Positions 10,291 through 21,800 of a stretch of DNA of 64,000 bases are shown piece by piece; the stretch's first letter is position 1, and each line of letters opens with the position of its first letter. Made by a program: the position numbers and the translations under genes. The notes under the pieces were generated by a model that saw nothing but the letters and a program-made list of their open reading frames with translations, did not search any database and was not told where the DNA came from. Source of the DNA: Strigamia acuminata (lineage: Eukaryota; Arthropoda; Chilopoda; Geophilomorpha; Linotaeniidae); contig OX442318.1 of assembly GCA_949358305.1 (NCBI GenBank), forward strand, positions 10,646,517-10,710,516, written 5' to 3'.

Positions 10291-10927
10291 GACATAAATC
10301 TCATTCAATTCACTTTCAATGTTGACATAACGAGCGTGCCAACATTCAATTCACTTTCAATATTGACATAACGAGCGTGCCAACATTCAAATCGTATAAA
10401 TTATTCCTTTTTCCCATTCATTCTATGCACACACTGCATTTAAATGTCAGTTAATCATACATTTAAAATAACTGTCTTATAAATTGCAACTGACCACCTT
10501 AACTTGATAACGTGACAACAATCTTAAATTCATTCTCCGTTGGGCAAGAGTAGAGAAACAGTAAGTGCCGAGTTTTGCATTTGTTTAATGTTTTTAAATT
10601 TTCTGGCGTAAAATCTGGATAATCCATCACAATCTTTTCCCTTTTGAACGTTACTTTTGATGCGTGTGCTTTAAAGAGCGAGTATGGTAGTTTAGCAAAC
10701 CATAAGAAGAAATTTGTGTAATTCAAGTGTGTATTTAGAAAGTGTATTTAAAATATGGCTTGTATGATTTGATTGGTGCATTGTGCACTTTGGAATTTGT
10801 AAAACGTCACTTCTGCGTGACGTAATTTCCGCTAGTAGTTGATTAATTGTTGAGCCGGATTCTTGCTTCATCAATCATTTAGATTTTATTATTCAGAATG
10901 CTCATAAGCTGATGTACCCATTTGAAC

Positions 10928-10970
10928 AGAGTATATAAAATAAACAGTGAAAACTGACTGCATCTAAACA
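10928..10970 (+). promoter_or_regulatory. Candidate TATA promoter in repeat block R1
   Basis: TATATAAAA at 10932-10940 is followed about 25-30 bp later by a CTGACTGCATC initiator-like stretch. The whole segment is kept in the R4 copy (50985-51020), while the R2 copy has lost the TATA box (20105 onward). A short ORF starts about 75 bp downstream. Promoter activity is inferred. Confidence 0.35.
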
Positions 10971-11013
10971 TTTTCATTTTATAGAGAGACTCAATAAGTC
11001 TTAATTTTCATCA

Positions 11014-11082
11014 ATGCAAGTTATTCCGATTGTAGTTGCCATTTTAATTTTCATGGTGCTGCTTCAGTGTGAATGTAGATAG
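11014..11082 (+). CDS. Candidate 22-codon hydrophobic micro-ORF
   Basis: ATG at 11014 opens a 22-codon frame, MQVIPIVVAILIFMVLLQ then CECR, with a stop at 11080-11082. It looks like a signal peptide or tiny membrane peptide ending in two cysteines. The paralogous sequences near 20190 and 51072 keep the same frame length and stop position but have ATA instead of ATG. Either this is an ancestral coding exon dying in two copies, or a chance frame. A possible donor (GTGAAT) inside the last codons means it could also be the first exon of a longer gene. Confidence 0.25.
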   Translation: MQVIPIVVAILIFMVLLQCECR

Positions 11083-11951
11083 ACACCACATGGCATGAGG
11101 GTTTGCAAAAATAAACAAATTGCATAACTGATACAATTATCATTGTGACCACTTGGCCACACAAGGGTGACCTGCGCCACTGACACACTGCCCAATGACC
11201 CCAAGATCAGCCCTACCCTTAGAGTGTGGACTGACCTAGTGAGAGGAAGGAGAGAGCTGAGTGGTAAGGGAGTAGAGTGAGACAGAGAAGAGTTGCCTGT
11301 GGTAACCAGCAGCTAGAGCAGTCATCGTCTGCACTCCTCCGTATTCATACTGTGCACATGATCAAAAATCAACTGTGGTTGTATTTTAAGCGATTTATAT
11401 GTAGTAAACGTTGACAATATTTGTGCGCCTAGGGACTAAAGTTGTCACTTGGTGGCGCTGAAGTGCGCCCGGACCCTCTCACGTGGACTGACAATGGAGT
11501 TGTCAGTCCAGTAGTGTTCGTCGAAGGTTAGACAGTTAAAAATGTTACATACCGGTAACCATTTTTAAGGTTATTTTAAAAAGATCAGAGAAATTTTTTA
11601 TTTCTCTTCCTGTGATCTTTAAATAATTGAAAAGCTATACGATTTAACAATACTGTGACTATGTTTAAGGTTGTTAGGATGAATAAATGCTGTGTGCAAG
11701 CCTCTGCCGCCATTTTTAAAAATAAATCGAGACAGCTTTCAGTTTAGTCTGAAATGAGATTTTGACCATGCCAACTGCTTTAATTTTGCATCAAGATATC
11801 GGGAACAGACTGTAATTGGACAGACCAATGACCAGAACTAATGGAAAATACTAATTGAATTTTTTTGAGTCTCGTATTTGTATGATAGAAAAAATAAGGT
11901 TAATTTGCCCATCAGAACGCCTCTACTGAGTGACATCTGAGGAATTAAACT
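11083..11951. other. Region upstream of gene A, no gene seen
   Basis: The first part (11140-11500) is shared with 51170-51300 and 51620-51720 and partly with 48180-48300, including CCCTTAGAGTGTGGACT. The paralogous stretch at 51294 carries a MITE that is absent here. The rest, 11520-11951, has no recognisable coding or repeat signal and should hold the promoter of gene A. Confidence 0.5.
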
Positions 11952-14900
11952 ATGGATGCACAGAAGCCGTATCAACCATTTGGCCGGATTCAACAACTTA
12001 GAAAGAAAAGAATGAAACAAGTTGTTTGCAGCGTTATAGCAAGTGAGAAAGAGATTCCATCATTTATCAGATCTCTAGAGAAAATTTCAAAAAAGAAAAA
12101 AACGATGCTCATTCTATTTACAACACTACTTGTAATCAATTTGGTGGCTTGTTCCTACCAAACTGTCGATCGAATATTGCATTACATGGACGAACCAACC
12201 ACAGTTAACACATACATAATTGAAACACCACATGGTCCTTTTCCATATATTTATGTATATCCATCAACTACACAAGAACTTGATAATTACATCGCTAACC
12301 GAACTAGACATGACACCTGGTACTGTGGTATTGCTTCAACTGAATTAAATATGGGCAAAATAAATCCTGAACATATAATGGAACACACGAGAAAACTTAG
12401 TTATATAACCGATGCCCACTTTTCTGTGGTAAATTATTTTTTTTTACCAAACTTTTCAACAAAAATTAAATTAAATTAAAAATTTTGCAGCACAAATCAA
12501 GAATTAATGTGACCGTTAAAAACTATGAATCAATTGAATGGCCAATCGCTCAGATTTCGAGTAGTAAGTCAACCAATGATTATCGCTGTTTAATATTCTA
12601 ACTTCATTTTCACATTAGCATTTGAATTTCCATACGGAAATGAAAATAACAAAATGGTAATAAAGTTTAATTTTCCAAAAGAATGTACAATTTATCATGT
12701 GAGTAGTAATTCTAGGAATATATATTTTCACTTAGTAATAAACACTGCTAAACAGTTCTATCAAAACTATGCAAAACTCGTTTCGTGTTTTGCATACGTT
12801 TTAGAGTTTTTGAATGCACCTACTGTTTGTTATCAGATATTAACAATTAAAATTTAACATTAAAATTATTGTTTCAATTAAGCTTATGATAGATTCATTA
12901 CCAGTTATGTATCACATCCCCAAAAGGTTTGTGGACTATTTACAAACAATAGAAGGTCAAAAGTTTCAAGCTATTGCTACTACGCAAAAAGTAAGAGATA
13001 CCATCGAAGAAGTAGCCACAACAGCTTTAAGAAAGCTGAATTTTGAAAATTTGCGAATTTGCAATTTCAATCTTCTGTTTTAGTATCACTTCATTAATAC
13101 CAAGAGACAGCCATGCAACAATAACTTACAAGACTGCTTGCGAACTTGTTTAGTAAAACAGATGAAATGCAGGTAAACAACTTTCTAGAATTCGTGGCAA
13201 GGAATGAACAAAATGAATCACTTCTCAAATTATAGCCGCCCTCGAATAATAGCGGCAGCCACTATTCAAGGGCGTCAAAGCGTCACTTTCAACTGCAACT
13301 AGTATTCGAGGGTTGCTACAATTCTTCAAGGGTGGCTCGTAAATATACAAATATTAAGCAGTCGGAAATTTGCAGAGCAAATATTCAGTTAAAGACAAAT
13401 CTAAAAAAAAAGATAAATTGTCGAGTCGTTGACTGTGTTGCTTTCACAACTCCTAATATGTTGAAAATTCAAATAAAGCTAATTTAAAATATCGATGGTC
13501 GTGGATTGAAACTGATTAGTTGAAATGACAAATTGGACACAAGCAAACACAAGGCGTTACATTAGAACAGTGATTTATTCAAACAGGATATGCAAATTGC
13601 ACATCCTGAACATACTACAAAATAGACTCTTCCAATTACAATGTGGGTCACCGAAGTGACCCTCTGGTGACCAAACATGGCGTCACCTCCAAACTCTCTT
13701 ATTTTATGTCCCTTCTGGAACGCCAGTTTCAACAAACTGGTACAATGGTTTTAGAAAATTGAGATTCTCAGTAGACTGTGTTAACGGTATTTCAATTTGC
13801 AATTCGGTGTACTATAAACTGTCAAAATAACTAATACAGTCAAAACTCTTTATAACAAATTGCGATATAACGAATTATCAATATAACAAATTTTTAAAGA
13901 TGATTTGGTTGGCCAGCCATAGAACACCATGTTAAATAGTTTCGATATAACGAATTTCAATATAACGAATTATTCGTTATAACAAACAAGTTTTTGTGTA
14001 CCCACAAGCCCCTGTTATAACAAATTTTCAAAACTGATCACATGAGTCACAACATCCGATGCCCATAAGCAAAGGAAAATGAAAATTTTCCTGTTTTACA
14101 ATGACTGCCAAACGAAAGGCAATTTTGATTTAAGACAAGTTGAACATTATTAATGCCATTTACAATGGCAAGAAGCCATCAATTGTAGCAGATGAGTTTA
14201 ATTTGAACCCGTTCTACAATTTGATGCGATTCCAAATGCCTTCACGACATTCGGGGTGGTTTTTATACCCTTCAACTGGCGAATGAGTTTTATCAATGGT
14301 GAATAGCGGCAATTCGCTCTTGCGCGATTCGCCGTTCGAACGGGTACCCCAATTCGCCTTTGGGAACGTATTTGCACCTTTCTAATGGCGAATTGGTAAA
14401 CATTATGACCAATTCGCCATTATAAAGGTGCAATTACATTTCCAATGGCAAGATGGGAGAAATTAAACATGTCTGCACTCCAAACGCGTTTCTAATGGCG
14501 AATTTTCCTAGATTCGCCATTAGAAATGTCACAATAGGAAAATACAAATGATTAAAACGTAATTACTCTCTCAGATATCCGTTTTACGAGGCAAGAAGCC
14601 TTCCGAAATGCAATAAGACAGATAGCATTCGTCAATACGACACAATCAAGTCATTTCTTTATGAGAAAGATATAACGACACACTGCAAATGCCTCAATTT
14701 GTGTGATGTAACGCAACAAAGCCTAACGTATGACCTACAAGCTGGAAGTAAGAATATATTTGAAATATTTATTGCCAACAATCACGTTCAAACGATGAAA
14801 GAAAGCTTTTCTTACGACATAATATTTTTGTTATGCGACATTGGAGGCAACATCGGCCTCTATTTCGGCATGTCTTGTTTAGCACTCGTCGAAATATTGA

Positions 14901-16870
14901 TTCATTGCTGCAAAATGTCTTTGACCAAACTAACCACAACAACAAAAGCAAACGGCAAGTTGAAAGAAAAAATTCCAAGTCTACTCGAAAAGATACAAAA
15001 ATCAAAAAAGAAATCGTTTGTCAAAAACAAACTGAAAGCCACTGTTTCATTAATCCTGTGTTGCGTCTCGGTTTATCAAACTTACAACTTGATCGACACT
15101 TATTTTCAATATCCACTCACGAAAACTGTTAAGATCATTAGAGACAACATGATTGAGTTTCCACTCGTTATTGTATGCGCTGAAACTAGGAGAATACTAA
15201 AAGCTAAGATGAAACTAGCTGCTAAAATGCAAACTGACTGTGGCCGCTACCAACTTCTCGATTTACTCCATCCATCGGCTAAATACGCCAACAAAACAGA
15301 GGAATTATGGAGTGCCTCTTCTGGTTATCACAGCCAAGTCATAAACGGAAAGTTTCTAAGTGTAAGCTAAGCAAGCAAAATACTAAATAGTTAGTGTTAT
15401 TTGCATTAAATTACTTACTATTTTTGTAGTTGGATAAAACTGAATATGACACACTTTTTGCCAATTTATCAATTTTATCAACGGCATTTGGAACATGCAC
15501 TGTCTTTAATAAAGGTAACTGCAAAAGTAATACTCCGTATTTTTTATCTTCTTGTACTTCGAAATGTTTGCAGGTGACAGGCCATTTTCACCAAAGAAAA
15601 ATAAAGTAATGTTTGTTGATGACATGACGAGCGACAAATGCAACGAATATCAAGCTGTGAGATTGTTGACACATTCAGATAACATTGTTATTGTTTACTT
15701 GACTTCATCATGCATTTCAGCATTTTGTTGTACCGAAAAATCGAGCGTTTCATCCAAAATATATATTTCACATTCCCACCAAATTTATCACCATAATTGA
15801 CATTTCTCGTCAAACGGTAACATCTAAATGAAAACAAAAACCATTATTTTACATCTTACTCTTTATAGCTCGTTCGAGTGGACACTGCTAAAAGTCCTTG
15901 TGAACCAAATAAAGAAGTTTCTGAATGTGAACGGAAATGTTTTGCAACAAAATTGTCAAAACAACTTCTCAAGTGCAGGTAAAAATAACATTATATTATA
16001 TTATATTTCTTATACAAGGGAATACCAAAAAATAATTGGAATCCCTTCAGGAGGGCAGTTAGGCCTCTTCTAATACAAGCATACACCGCTAAGTAAATGT
16101 TCTAGATACCTATCTGCATAGTCTAGCAGCTGGAGTTGTTGTGAGATGCTGAGTTCTACTTCAGTAAATTTTTTTAGGAGACTGTCATAAGTTTGGCTAT
16201 TTTTGTAATGACTGATTTACATTAACAATGTGTGGCAGCCAAATTTTGAATCTTAAAGCATCCTCTCATAACAACTGTTCCAGGAAGCCATCTGCATCAG
16301 CATTCCAGCTTCTCACACTCCTGCTGAAAGACTGATACAGGAAGGTCCCTAGAACATTCATCTAGATGAGGAAGCTTGTACTAGAAGGAGTCTGCCCTCC
16401 ACAAGAGAATTCGGGTTATATTTGGGCACCCTCTCGTATAATATATCAAAAATTAATATGAGGCGCACAATCTGCCACTAAAACTTTATATGCAAACCGA
16501 AAGAAATTTATTTGTTATCTTTCTAACCAGACTACCGTTCATGAAAAACAGTACTTTAGAACTCTGCATGACACTAGAAACAGCTAAAACAACCTACGAA
16601 ACATATTTGCAAACTCAATTCAAGACCAACCCCCAGATAGACTGTTTCTGTGCAGCACGGTGCCGTGAAACCATTTACAATCTCAAATCAAAAGTAAGCA
16701 CTAATAATGGAATGGCGGCAACAGCTACATACATTATTGAAAAGAACATTCGAGAAGTTATCGAAGAACAGGAGCTCATTTCTGTAACAAAACTGTTGTG
16801 TAGCATTGGATCTATTATTGGTATTTTGACCGGTTTCTCAACATTTTCTGTTGTTGACTATTTCATTTGA
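11952..16870 (+). CDS. Gene A: two-unit DEG/ENaC-family cation channel subunit, 11 exons, 775 aa
   Basis: Exons: 11952-12428, 12491-12563, 12619-12698, 12883-12990, 13084-13172, 14575-15361, 15430-15514, 15574-15656, 15721-15816, 15869-15978, 16531-16870. They sum to 2328 nt with no internal stop, all with GT-AG introns. Unit 1: TM1 (TMLILFTTLLVINLVACSYQ, about residue 55), an extracellular domain with PC..DC..TC..KC-RYPF and HCKCLNLC cysteines, and TM2 reading LLCDIGGNIGLYFGMS with the G-x-S filter. A Lys/Ser-rich linker of about 50 residues leads to unit 2: TM1, then EFPLVIVC (the family FPxVxxC motif), cysteines SPC..EC..KC..KC-RLPF and DCFCAARC, and TM2 with LTGFS. The C-terminus follows TM2 directly. 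Known for the family: trimeric, amiloride-sensitive sodium channels of the plasma membrane gated by peptide, acid or force. Odd: two units in one chain, each shorter than usual (about 380 against 500-600 aa), and no FPxVxxC in unit 1. Family assignment is firm, and exon borders are supported by genes B and C. Gating and ion choice are unknown. Confidence 0.88.
13236..13349. mobile_element. Small MITE-like inverted repeat in intron 5 of gene A
   Basis: TAGCCGCCCTCGAATAATAG at the left and an imperfect inverted copy ending AATTCTTCAAGGGTGGCT at the right enclose about 70 bp containing further TTCGAGGG/TTCAAGGG words. No clear target duplication. Confidence 0.35.
13837..14214 (+). mobile_element. 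Truncated pogo/Tigger-like transposon relic
   Basis: CAGTCAAAACTCTTTATAAC begins right after a TA and is followed by repeated GATATAACGAAT words, the usual look of pogo/Tigger ends. At 14101 an ATG reads MTAKRKAIL, then after an in-frame TAA comes DKLNIINAIYNGKKPSIVAD. This resembles the CENP-B/pogo helix-turn-helix N-terminus. The element stops near 14214 without DDE region or right end. A relative lies at 61259-61841. Confidence 0.6.
14260..14535. repeat. Hairpin cluster with AATGGCGAAT core
   Basis: At least two perfect or near-perfect palindromes sit within 180 bp: one with 25-bp arms (TGCACCTTTCTAATGGCGAA, 14376-14437) and one with 15-bp arms (TTTCTAATGGCGAAT, 14490-14527). More AATTCGCC/GGCGAA words lie between. 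Located in intron 5 of gene A, just before exon 6. Confidence 0.7.
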
Positions 16871-17960
16871 TTCTACATTATTATCAATACAGTAAACATA
16901 AATAACAGCAATAGTTTTCACTCTCTTGAAATGTTTATAGACCTTTTCCTTATTTTTGTAAAAAAATCACTAATTAATATGTTATTTACCCATGCAAAAG
17001 CATACATCGATTATTATAAAAATAGAAGATGCAGAAATGTGCTGGACTATGCAAAACTACCTAAAAAACAGTTCCAAATTGTAGCCTTAAAACCTCACTT
17101 TTTGGCCCATATCTTTTTTATCAATAAGACAAATGTTGTTATAGATTTTAAATCCTTTGCCTATTTTTTCTTCACCATTCAATTTTAAAATTTTATTAGC
17201 ACAGATAAGTAACAAAAGAAAATTGGATTATGTTGCCAAAGAGCTAATCAGTATTTATAAAAATTACTCAAAAACTCCTCTTGTTACCGAATACTCCACT
17301 TTAGAGAGCATGCCTTGTCCTAATATGCAAGTTTGACCAGATCCGGTGATCAAATTGGCTGGTCCCTTTTATGCCATGCCATAAAAGTCTAATTCCTCCT
17401 GAAAAATTGGAACTCGTTTAATCTGGCACTCACGATTTTAAAGCATGACCTCCAAAGCGAGTGAATACGAAATTTTAAATTATAACTCACATCTTTTAAG
17501 AATTTTTGTGTAGATAGAAATAACAAATTGGGTAATGGATATTTAACTTCAAGCACAAAAGTTTAAAAAGTTTCATGGAAGATAATATCAAAGAAATGGT
17601 GATTCATGAAAACAAATAAGATTATTATACTGTGTAACATGTCACAAACTGGGTTCTTTTGCTGCATTAACTCATTATAAAATTAAATCGAGCATTAAAA
17701 CTGTAAGCGATTCTGTCAAATTGTAAGTGGAATTTGTAACAAATGTACACATATCTGATTATATTTCTTAACTAGAAATAAATCACGAGTTACATACCAA
17801 AAAATAATCTTCCTAACAAACAAATTCAAATCCATAATGTGGAAAGTCTTCTACTAATTATAATGTTTCTTACCACTGTAAAATAAAAAATAAAAAAGAT
17901 ACCAAAAACATGAACGTTCAGTACACAGCAGAACAATTTCCGAGTGAGAAGACAAATTAC
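16871..17960. repeat. 3' flank of gene A, paralogous to 62324-63540
   Basis: This about 1.1-kb stretch reappears downstream of the exon fragment at 62267, with landmarks TGTTATTTACCCATGCAAAA (16979; 62653) and AAGCGAGTGAATACG. A 69-codon frame is open in both copies. The ten differences I count in it comprise eight replacements and two silent changes, so it behaves as non-coding DNA. Confidence 0.75.
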
Positions 17961-18929
17961 TAAATGAAATAAAATTCGGTTACCACATGCAATCCAATCT
18001 AAAACTACTTACGATACTACAAGAAAATGTTACAAATTTGATCATACGTGTTGATTCTGAGAGGTCAAGTCCAATTTCTCATCTCAACCCAAACGGACAG
18101 GAACAAGCGCAACAATGCACATTTAAAATTAAAATAAAATTTTCTATTACATGTCAGAAATTTGCTCTCATCATGGAGTATTTTGTGGCTCAATTCTAGT
18201 GACGAAATCGAATTTCTGTCAATATTTAAGACTTTTTTGATTATTTTTATAGAAATTGGCTGCAAAAGAAAATAAACAAATTACTAAAATATTCTCTTTA
18301 AATGCAGCGCTTTTTGTTCCTGTGCATTACACACAAACTTTCATTCAGTAAAAAATAATAACGTAAAAATATCGGCTCGCTAACAATAACAAACCCTCGA
18401 ATTTCTAACCTTTATGTGAGATCCACGATTCAATTCAGTTCGGTGATATTGTTTTTTCTTTACCGAGTTTCAAGATTTTTTCATCGGATTTGAAGCTTGA
18501 TCTCGTCGGCCGACGTTCATTTATTAAATGAAAACAAGTTATATATTAAACATTTCATCTATAAACGATTGTGACTCGCTTGATTTGCTTCGATCTGACT
18601 TGATACGGTGGGCGCCATTAAATGTTGCGGTGGCGTCTAGAAATATTGTGCGCATGGCCGATTCAGACAGTTTTGTAATTTTTGCACGGAGTAATAAAAT
18701 AAAGAAAAAATACCGGATAGTGTCATCGTTCCGTTTGAATGATTCCGTTTTATTTTTGGCAAAACAATTTTTCATACGTTTTCAGTCCAACGAGATAATA
18801 GACTTTGAATTTCCGAAACTCGTCACTAGGTGATCTGAGTTGAGTTTCCAGCTGCCTTTTGTCATCAAGTTCTGCTTAATTCTGCCAAATAAAATTTTAA
18901 AAAATCTTTTATTATTACAATTTAAAATT
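17961..18929. other. Intergenic region between unit 1 and unit 2
   Basis: No gene recognised. The stretch from about 18700 onward (AAAGAAAAAATACCGGATAG, then ATAATAGACTTTGAATTTCC) recurs at 49285-49400. The 101-codon open frame at 18528-18833 is not kept in that copy, so I do not call it coding. Confidence 0.5.
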
Positions 18930-20330
18930 ATATTCGCGCTCTGTTGCCACTCGAATTGGCATTTAGAATTGATTAAAGTTACCTGTAAAGTTTTATGGTA
19001 CAGGATTTAAACTGATTAAAGCTGGATTGCAAAGAAAAGCAAACGAACGCAATGGTCACATTGCTGAGGTTTTTTATTTTTTTATTCCAAATATAGAATG
19101 GTCTTGTTTGACCTTGCGTGTCTGTCTGCTTGTCTGTGAAATTATTTACAATGCATTTATAATATTATAAAAATTAAAAAATTAAATTACAACCCAACTG
19201 TCATACATCGCACATTCATTTTAATTCCGTTTAATTTTTAATGAAAATAACTTATAGAAGAATTTCATATTCCAAATAACTTTTCCGTGTATCAGATGCT
19301 AAATTACATTAAAAATATAATTTTAAAAAGTTTCATAAAATCTATTTCAAAGAAGTGTGAACTTTTATATTTTTTAAATAAAAGTTGATCTCATTCCATA
19401 AAATTGTAAAAGCAAACAATATTAATATTCATTACAGGCTTTGAAACGAATCTTATTTCAACAAACTGGTCAAACATCAAAGTCATACAAAATCGCACTT
19501 TCTATTCATTACATTCAAATGCAAATTATTCAAAGTAATGAATAGAACTTTCAAATCGCACTGAAACTGTTTAGAAAAATAAAATGTACACAGCACGAAC
19601 TCTTTAGAAAAATAAAATGTAAACAGTACAAACTCTTTCGACATAAATCTCATTCAATTCACTTTCAACGCTGACATAACGAGCGTGCCAACATTCAAAT
19701 CGTGTAAATTATTCCTTTTTTCCATTCATTCTATGCACACACTGCATTTAAATGTCAGTTAATCATACATTTTAAAAAACTGTCTTAGAAATTGCAACAG
19801 ACCACTTTAACTTGATAACGTGACAACAACCTTAAACTCATTCACCGTTGGGCAAGATTGGAGAAACAGTAAGTGCACATTTTTACATTTGTTTATTTTT
19901 TTAAATTTTCTGATGCAAAATCTGGATAATCCATCCCAATCTTTTCCCTTTTGAACATTACTCTTGATGCATGTGTGTTAAAGCTAGTGAGGTTTAAAGA
20001 TCGAGTATGGTAATGCAGCAAACCATAAGGGGAAACTTGTAATTAAAGTGTGTGAAACCTGAAAACTTGTATTTTTGTATTCAGAAAGTCTATTTGAAAT
20101 ACGGCTTGTAAAATAAACAGTGAAAACTAACTGCAACTAAACATTTTTATCTTGTAGAGAGACTCAATAAGTTTTAATTTTCATCAATACAAGTTACTCC
20201 GTACACAGTTGCCATTTTAATTTTCTTGGTGTTGCTTCGGTGTGAATGTAGATAAACACCACATGGCATGAAGGTTTGCAAAATAGACAAATTGCATAAA
20301 TGATACAATTAGAATGAAGATTTCCGACCC
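18930..20330. repeat. Dispersed duplication block R2
   Basis: Second copy of the block described at 9480, with the same landmark order (GATTTAAACTGATTAAAGC, CAGGCTTTGAAACGAATCTT, TTATCTTGTAGAGAGACTC). The minisatellite is contracted to about two units. The segment 20130-20190 recurs inverted at about 20600-20665, giving a foldback. Confidence 0.78.
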
Positions 20331-20679
20331 CTAGACAACGGATAAAAGACCACCTAACCCAACAATCTGGAGTCCCTACTTGTTATTTATTATGTGTGTG
20401 CGTTCCACCCCAAGGTATCTTGTCCCTAGGTTGCCCTGGATAGGACCCTGCTGTCACAGTATTGTTTCATAGCGCCTGACTAGAATTAGAATACCGATTG
20501 CATATTCTACAAGCAACTGATAGAACTTATGTTAATATTCAAACATAGAATGTTTGTACTTTTTATTCAAAAATTAAAATTTAACTCAGTCAAATTAATT
20601 AAAATTAAAACTTATCATGTCTCTCTACAAGATAAAAAAATCTTGATGCCGTCAGTTTCACCGTTAATTTAGATATTCA

Positions 20680-20940
20680 ATTCACCTGGGTGCATCGGCT
20701 TGTGGACACCCTGTATTACAAGTCGTTGCACTTGTTTGAAACTCTTCTAGTTTATCAAAACATTCAGCTGTAGTCGATTCAGCTGTAGTGTATGCAATTC
20801 GAAGCTTGCAAACCGCCGAAAAGAATTACGGTGCCACTGAACTTGTATGTTTGGCAGTAGTATGGGCATTAAGAAAATTTCATCCATACCGAGAATGCAT
20901 TGCTTTCACAGTTCAAACTGACCATCAAGCACTTAAGTGG
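20680..20940 (+). pseudogene. Ty3/gypsy RNase H relic
   Basis: From about 20790 the plus strand reads VYAIRSLQTAEKNYGATE, then LVCLAVVWALRKFHPYRE, then VQTDHQALKW. This is the core of a Ty3/gypsy RNase H and can be aligned with residues near 700-770 of the intact pol at 28162. The frame is open only for this stretch; upstream (IHLGASACGHP) is degenerate. A shorter, more decayed copy is at 52370-52590 in the duplicated unit. Confidence 0.75.
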
Positions 20941-21800
20941 TCACATTGCTAACTGATTTATTTATTTTTTTTTATTCCAAATTTAGAATGGTCTCGTTTG
21001 ACCTTGGTTGTCTGTGGTGCTATGCTTTGTGAGATTATTTACAATGCATTTATAATAATATAAAAATTAAAAAATTAAATTACAATCAAACTGTCAAACA
21101 TCAAACATTCATTTTAATTCAGTTTAATTTTTTAGGAAAATCAGTTCTAGAAAAATCTCACGGTCCAAATAACTTTTCTGTGTCAGGTGCGAATTTACAT
21201 ACAAAAAAAATTTAAAAAGTTTCATGAAAGCTATTTCAAAGAAGTGTGAACTTTGATATTTTTTAAATGAAAGTTGATCTCATTCCATAAAATTGCAAAA
21301 GCAAACAATATTAATATTCATTTCAGGCTTTGAAACGAATCTTATTCCAACAAACTGATCAAACATCAAAGTTTTACAAAATCGCACTTTCTATTCATTA
21401 CATTCAAATGCAAATTATTCAAAGTAATGAATAGAACGTTCAAATCAAACGGAAACTCTTTAGAAAAATAAAATGTAAACAACACGAACTCTATAGAAAT
21501 AAATCTCATTCAGTTTTATTTCAATGTTGACATAATTTGCTTGATACATATGTCAAAATTCAAATCGTATGCACGCTACCTTTTTCCCATTTGTTCTATG
21601 TACACACCAGCTGCATTCAAGTTTCAGTAATTCATCCAACTTTATACATTTTTTTAAATTTTAAAATTTTAAAATTTTAAAATTGCAACTGATATTCATT
21701 TAATAATTTAAGAAGTTATGACCAATCTAAAACTTTATAGCTCACATACCCTTGGCAAAAAGTGAAAAGCAGCTAAGTGCAGACTTTTGCATTTGTTTTG
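20941..21800. repeat. Dispersed duplication block R3 (partial)
   Basis: Begins right at the RNase H relic (ACTTAAGTGG/TCACATTGCT) and repeats the middle of the R block, including CAGGCTTTGAAACGAATCTT at 21327 and one minisatellite unit. Its partner in the next duplication unit is R5 at 52590-53210. Confidence 0.75.

Larger units (their letters stand above)
9480..11160. repeat. Dispersed duplication block R1
   Basis: Copy 1 of a block seen again at 18930-20330, 20941-21800, 49500-51290 and 52590-53210. Landmarks are CAGGCTTTGAAAGGAATCTT (9955), the 33-bp minisatellite, AACTTGATAACGTGACAACA (10500), and GAGTATATAAAATAAACAG (10930). In each unit it lies upstream of a DEG/ENaC gene, so it marks the segmental-duplication unit. 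No long ORF. Confidence 0.8.

Noticed and set aside
16931-17188. 69-85 codon ORF conserved between 16979 and 62654
   Set aside because: Of ten differences, eight change the amino acid and two are silent. That is the pattern of non-coding paralogues, not of a protein under selection.
18528-18833. 101-codon ORF between units 1 and 2
   Set aside because: The paralogous DNA at 49285-49420 does not keep the start or the frame, and no domain is visible.
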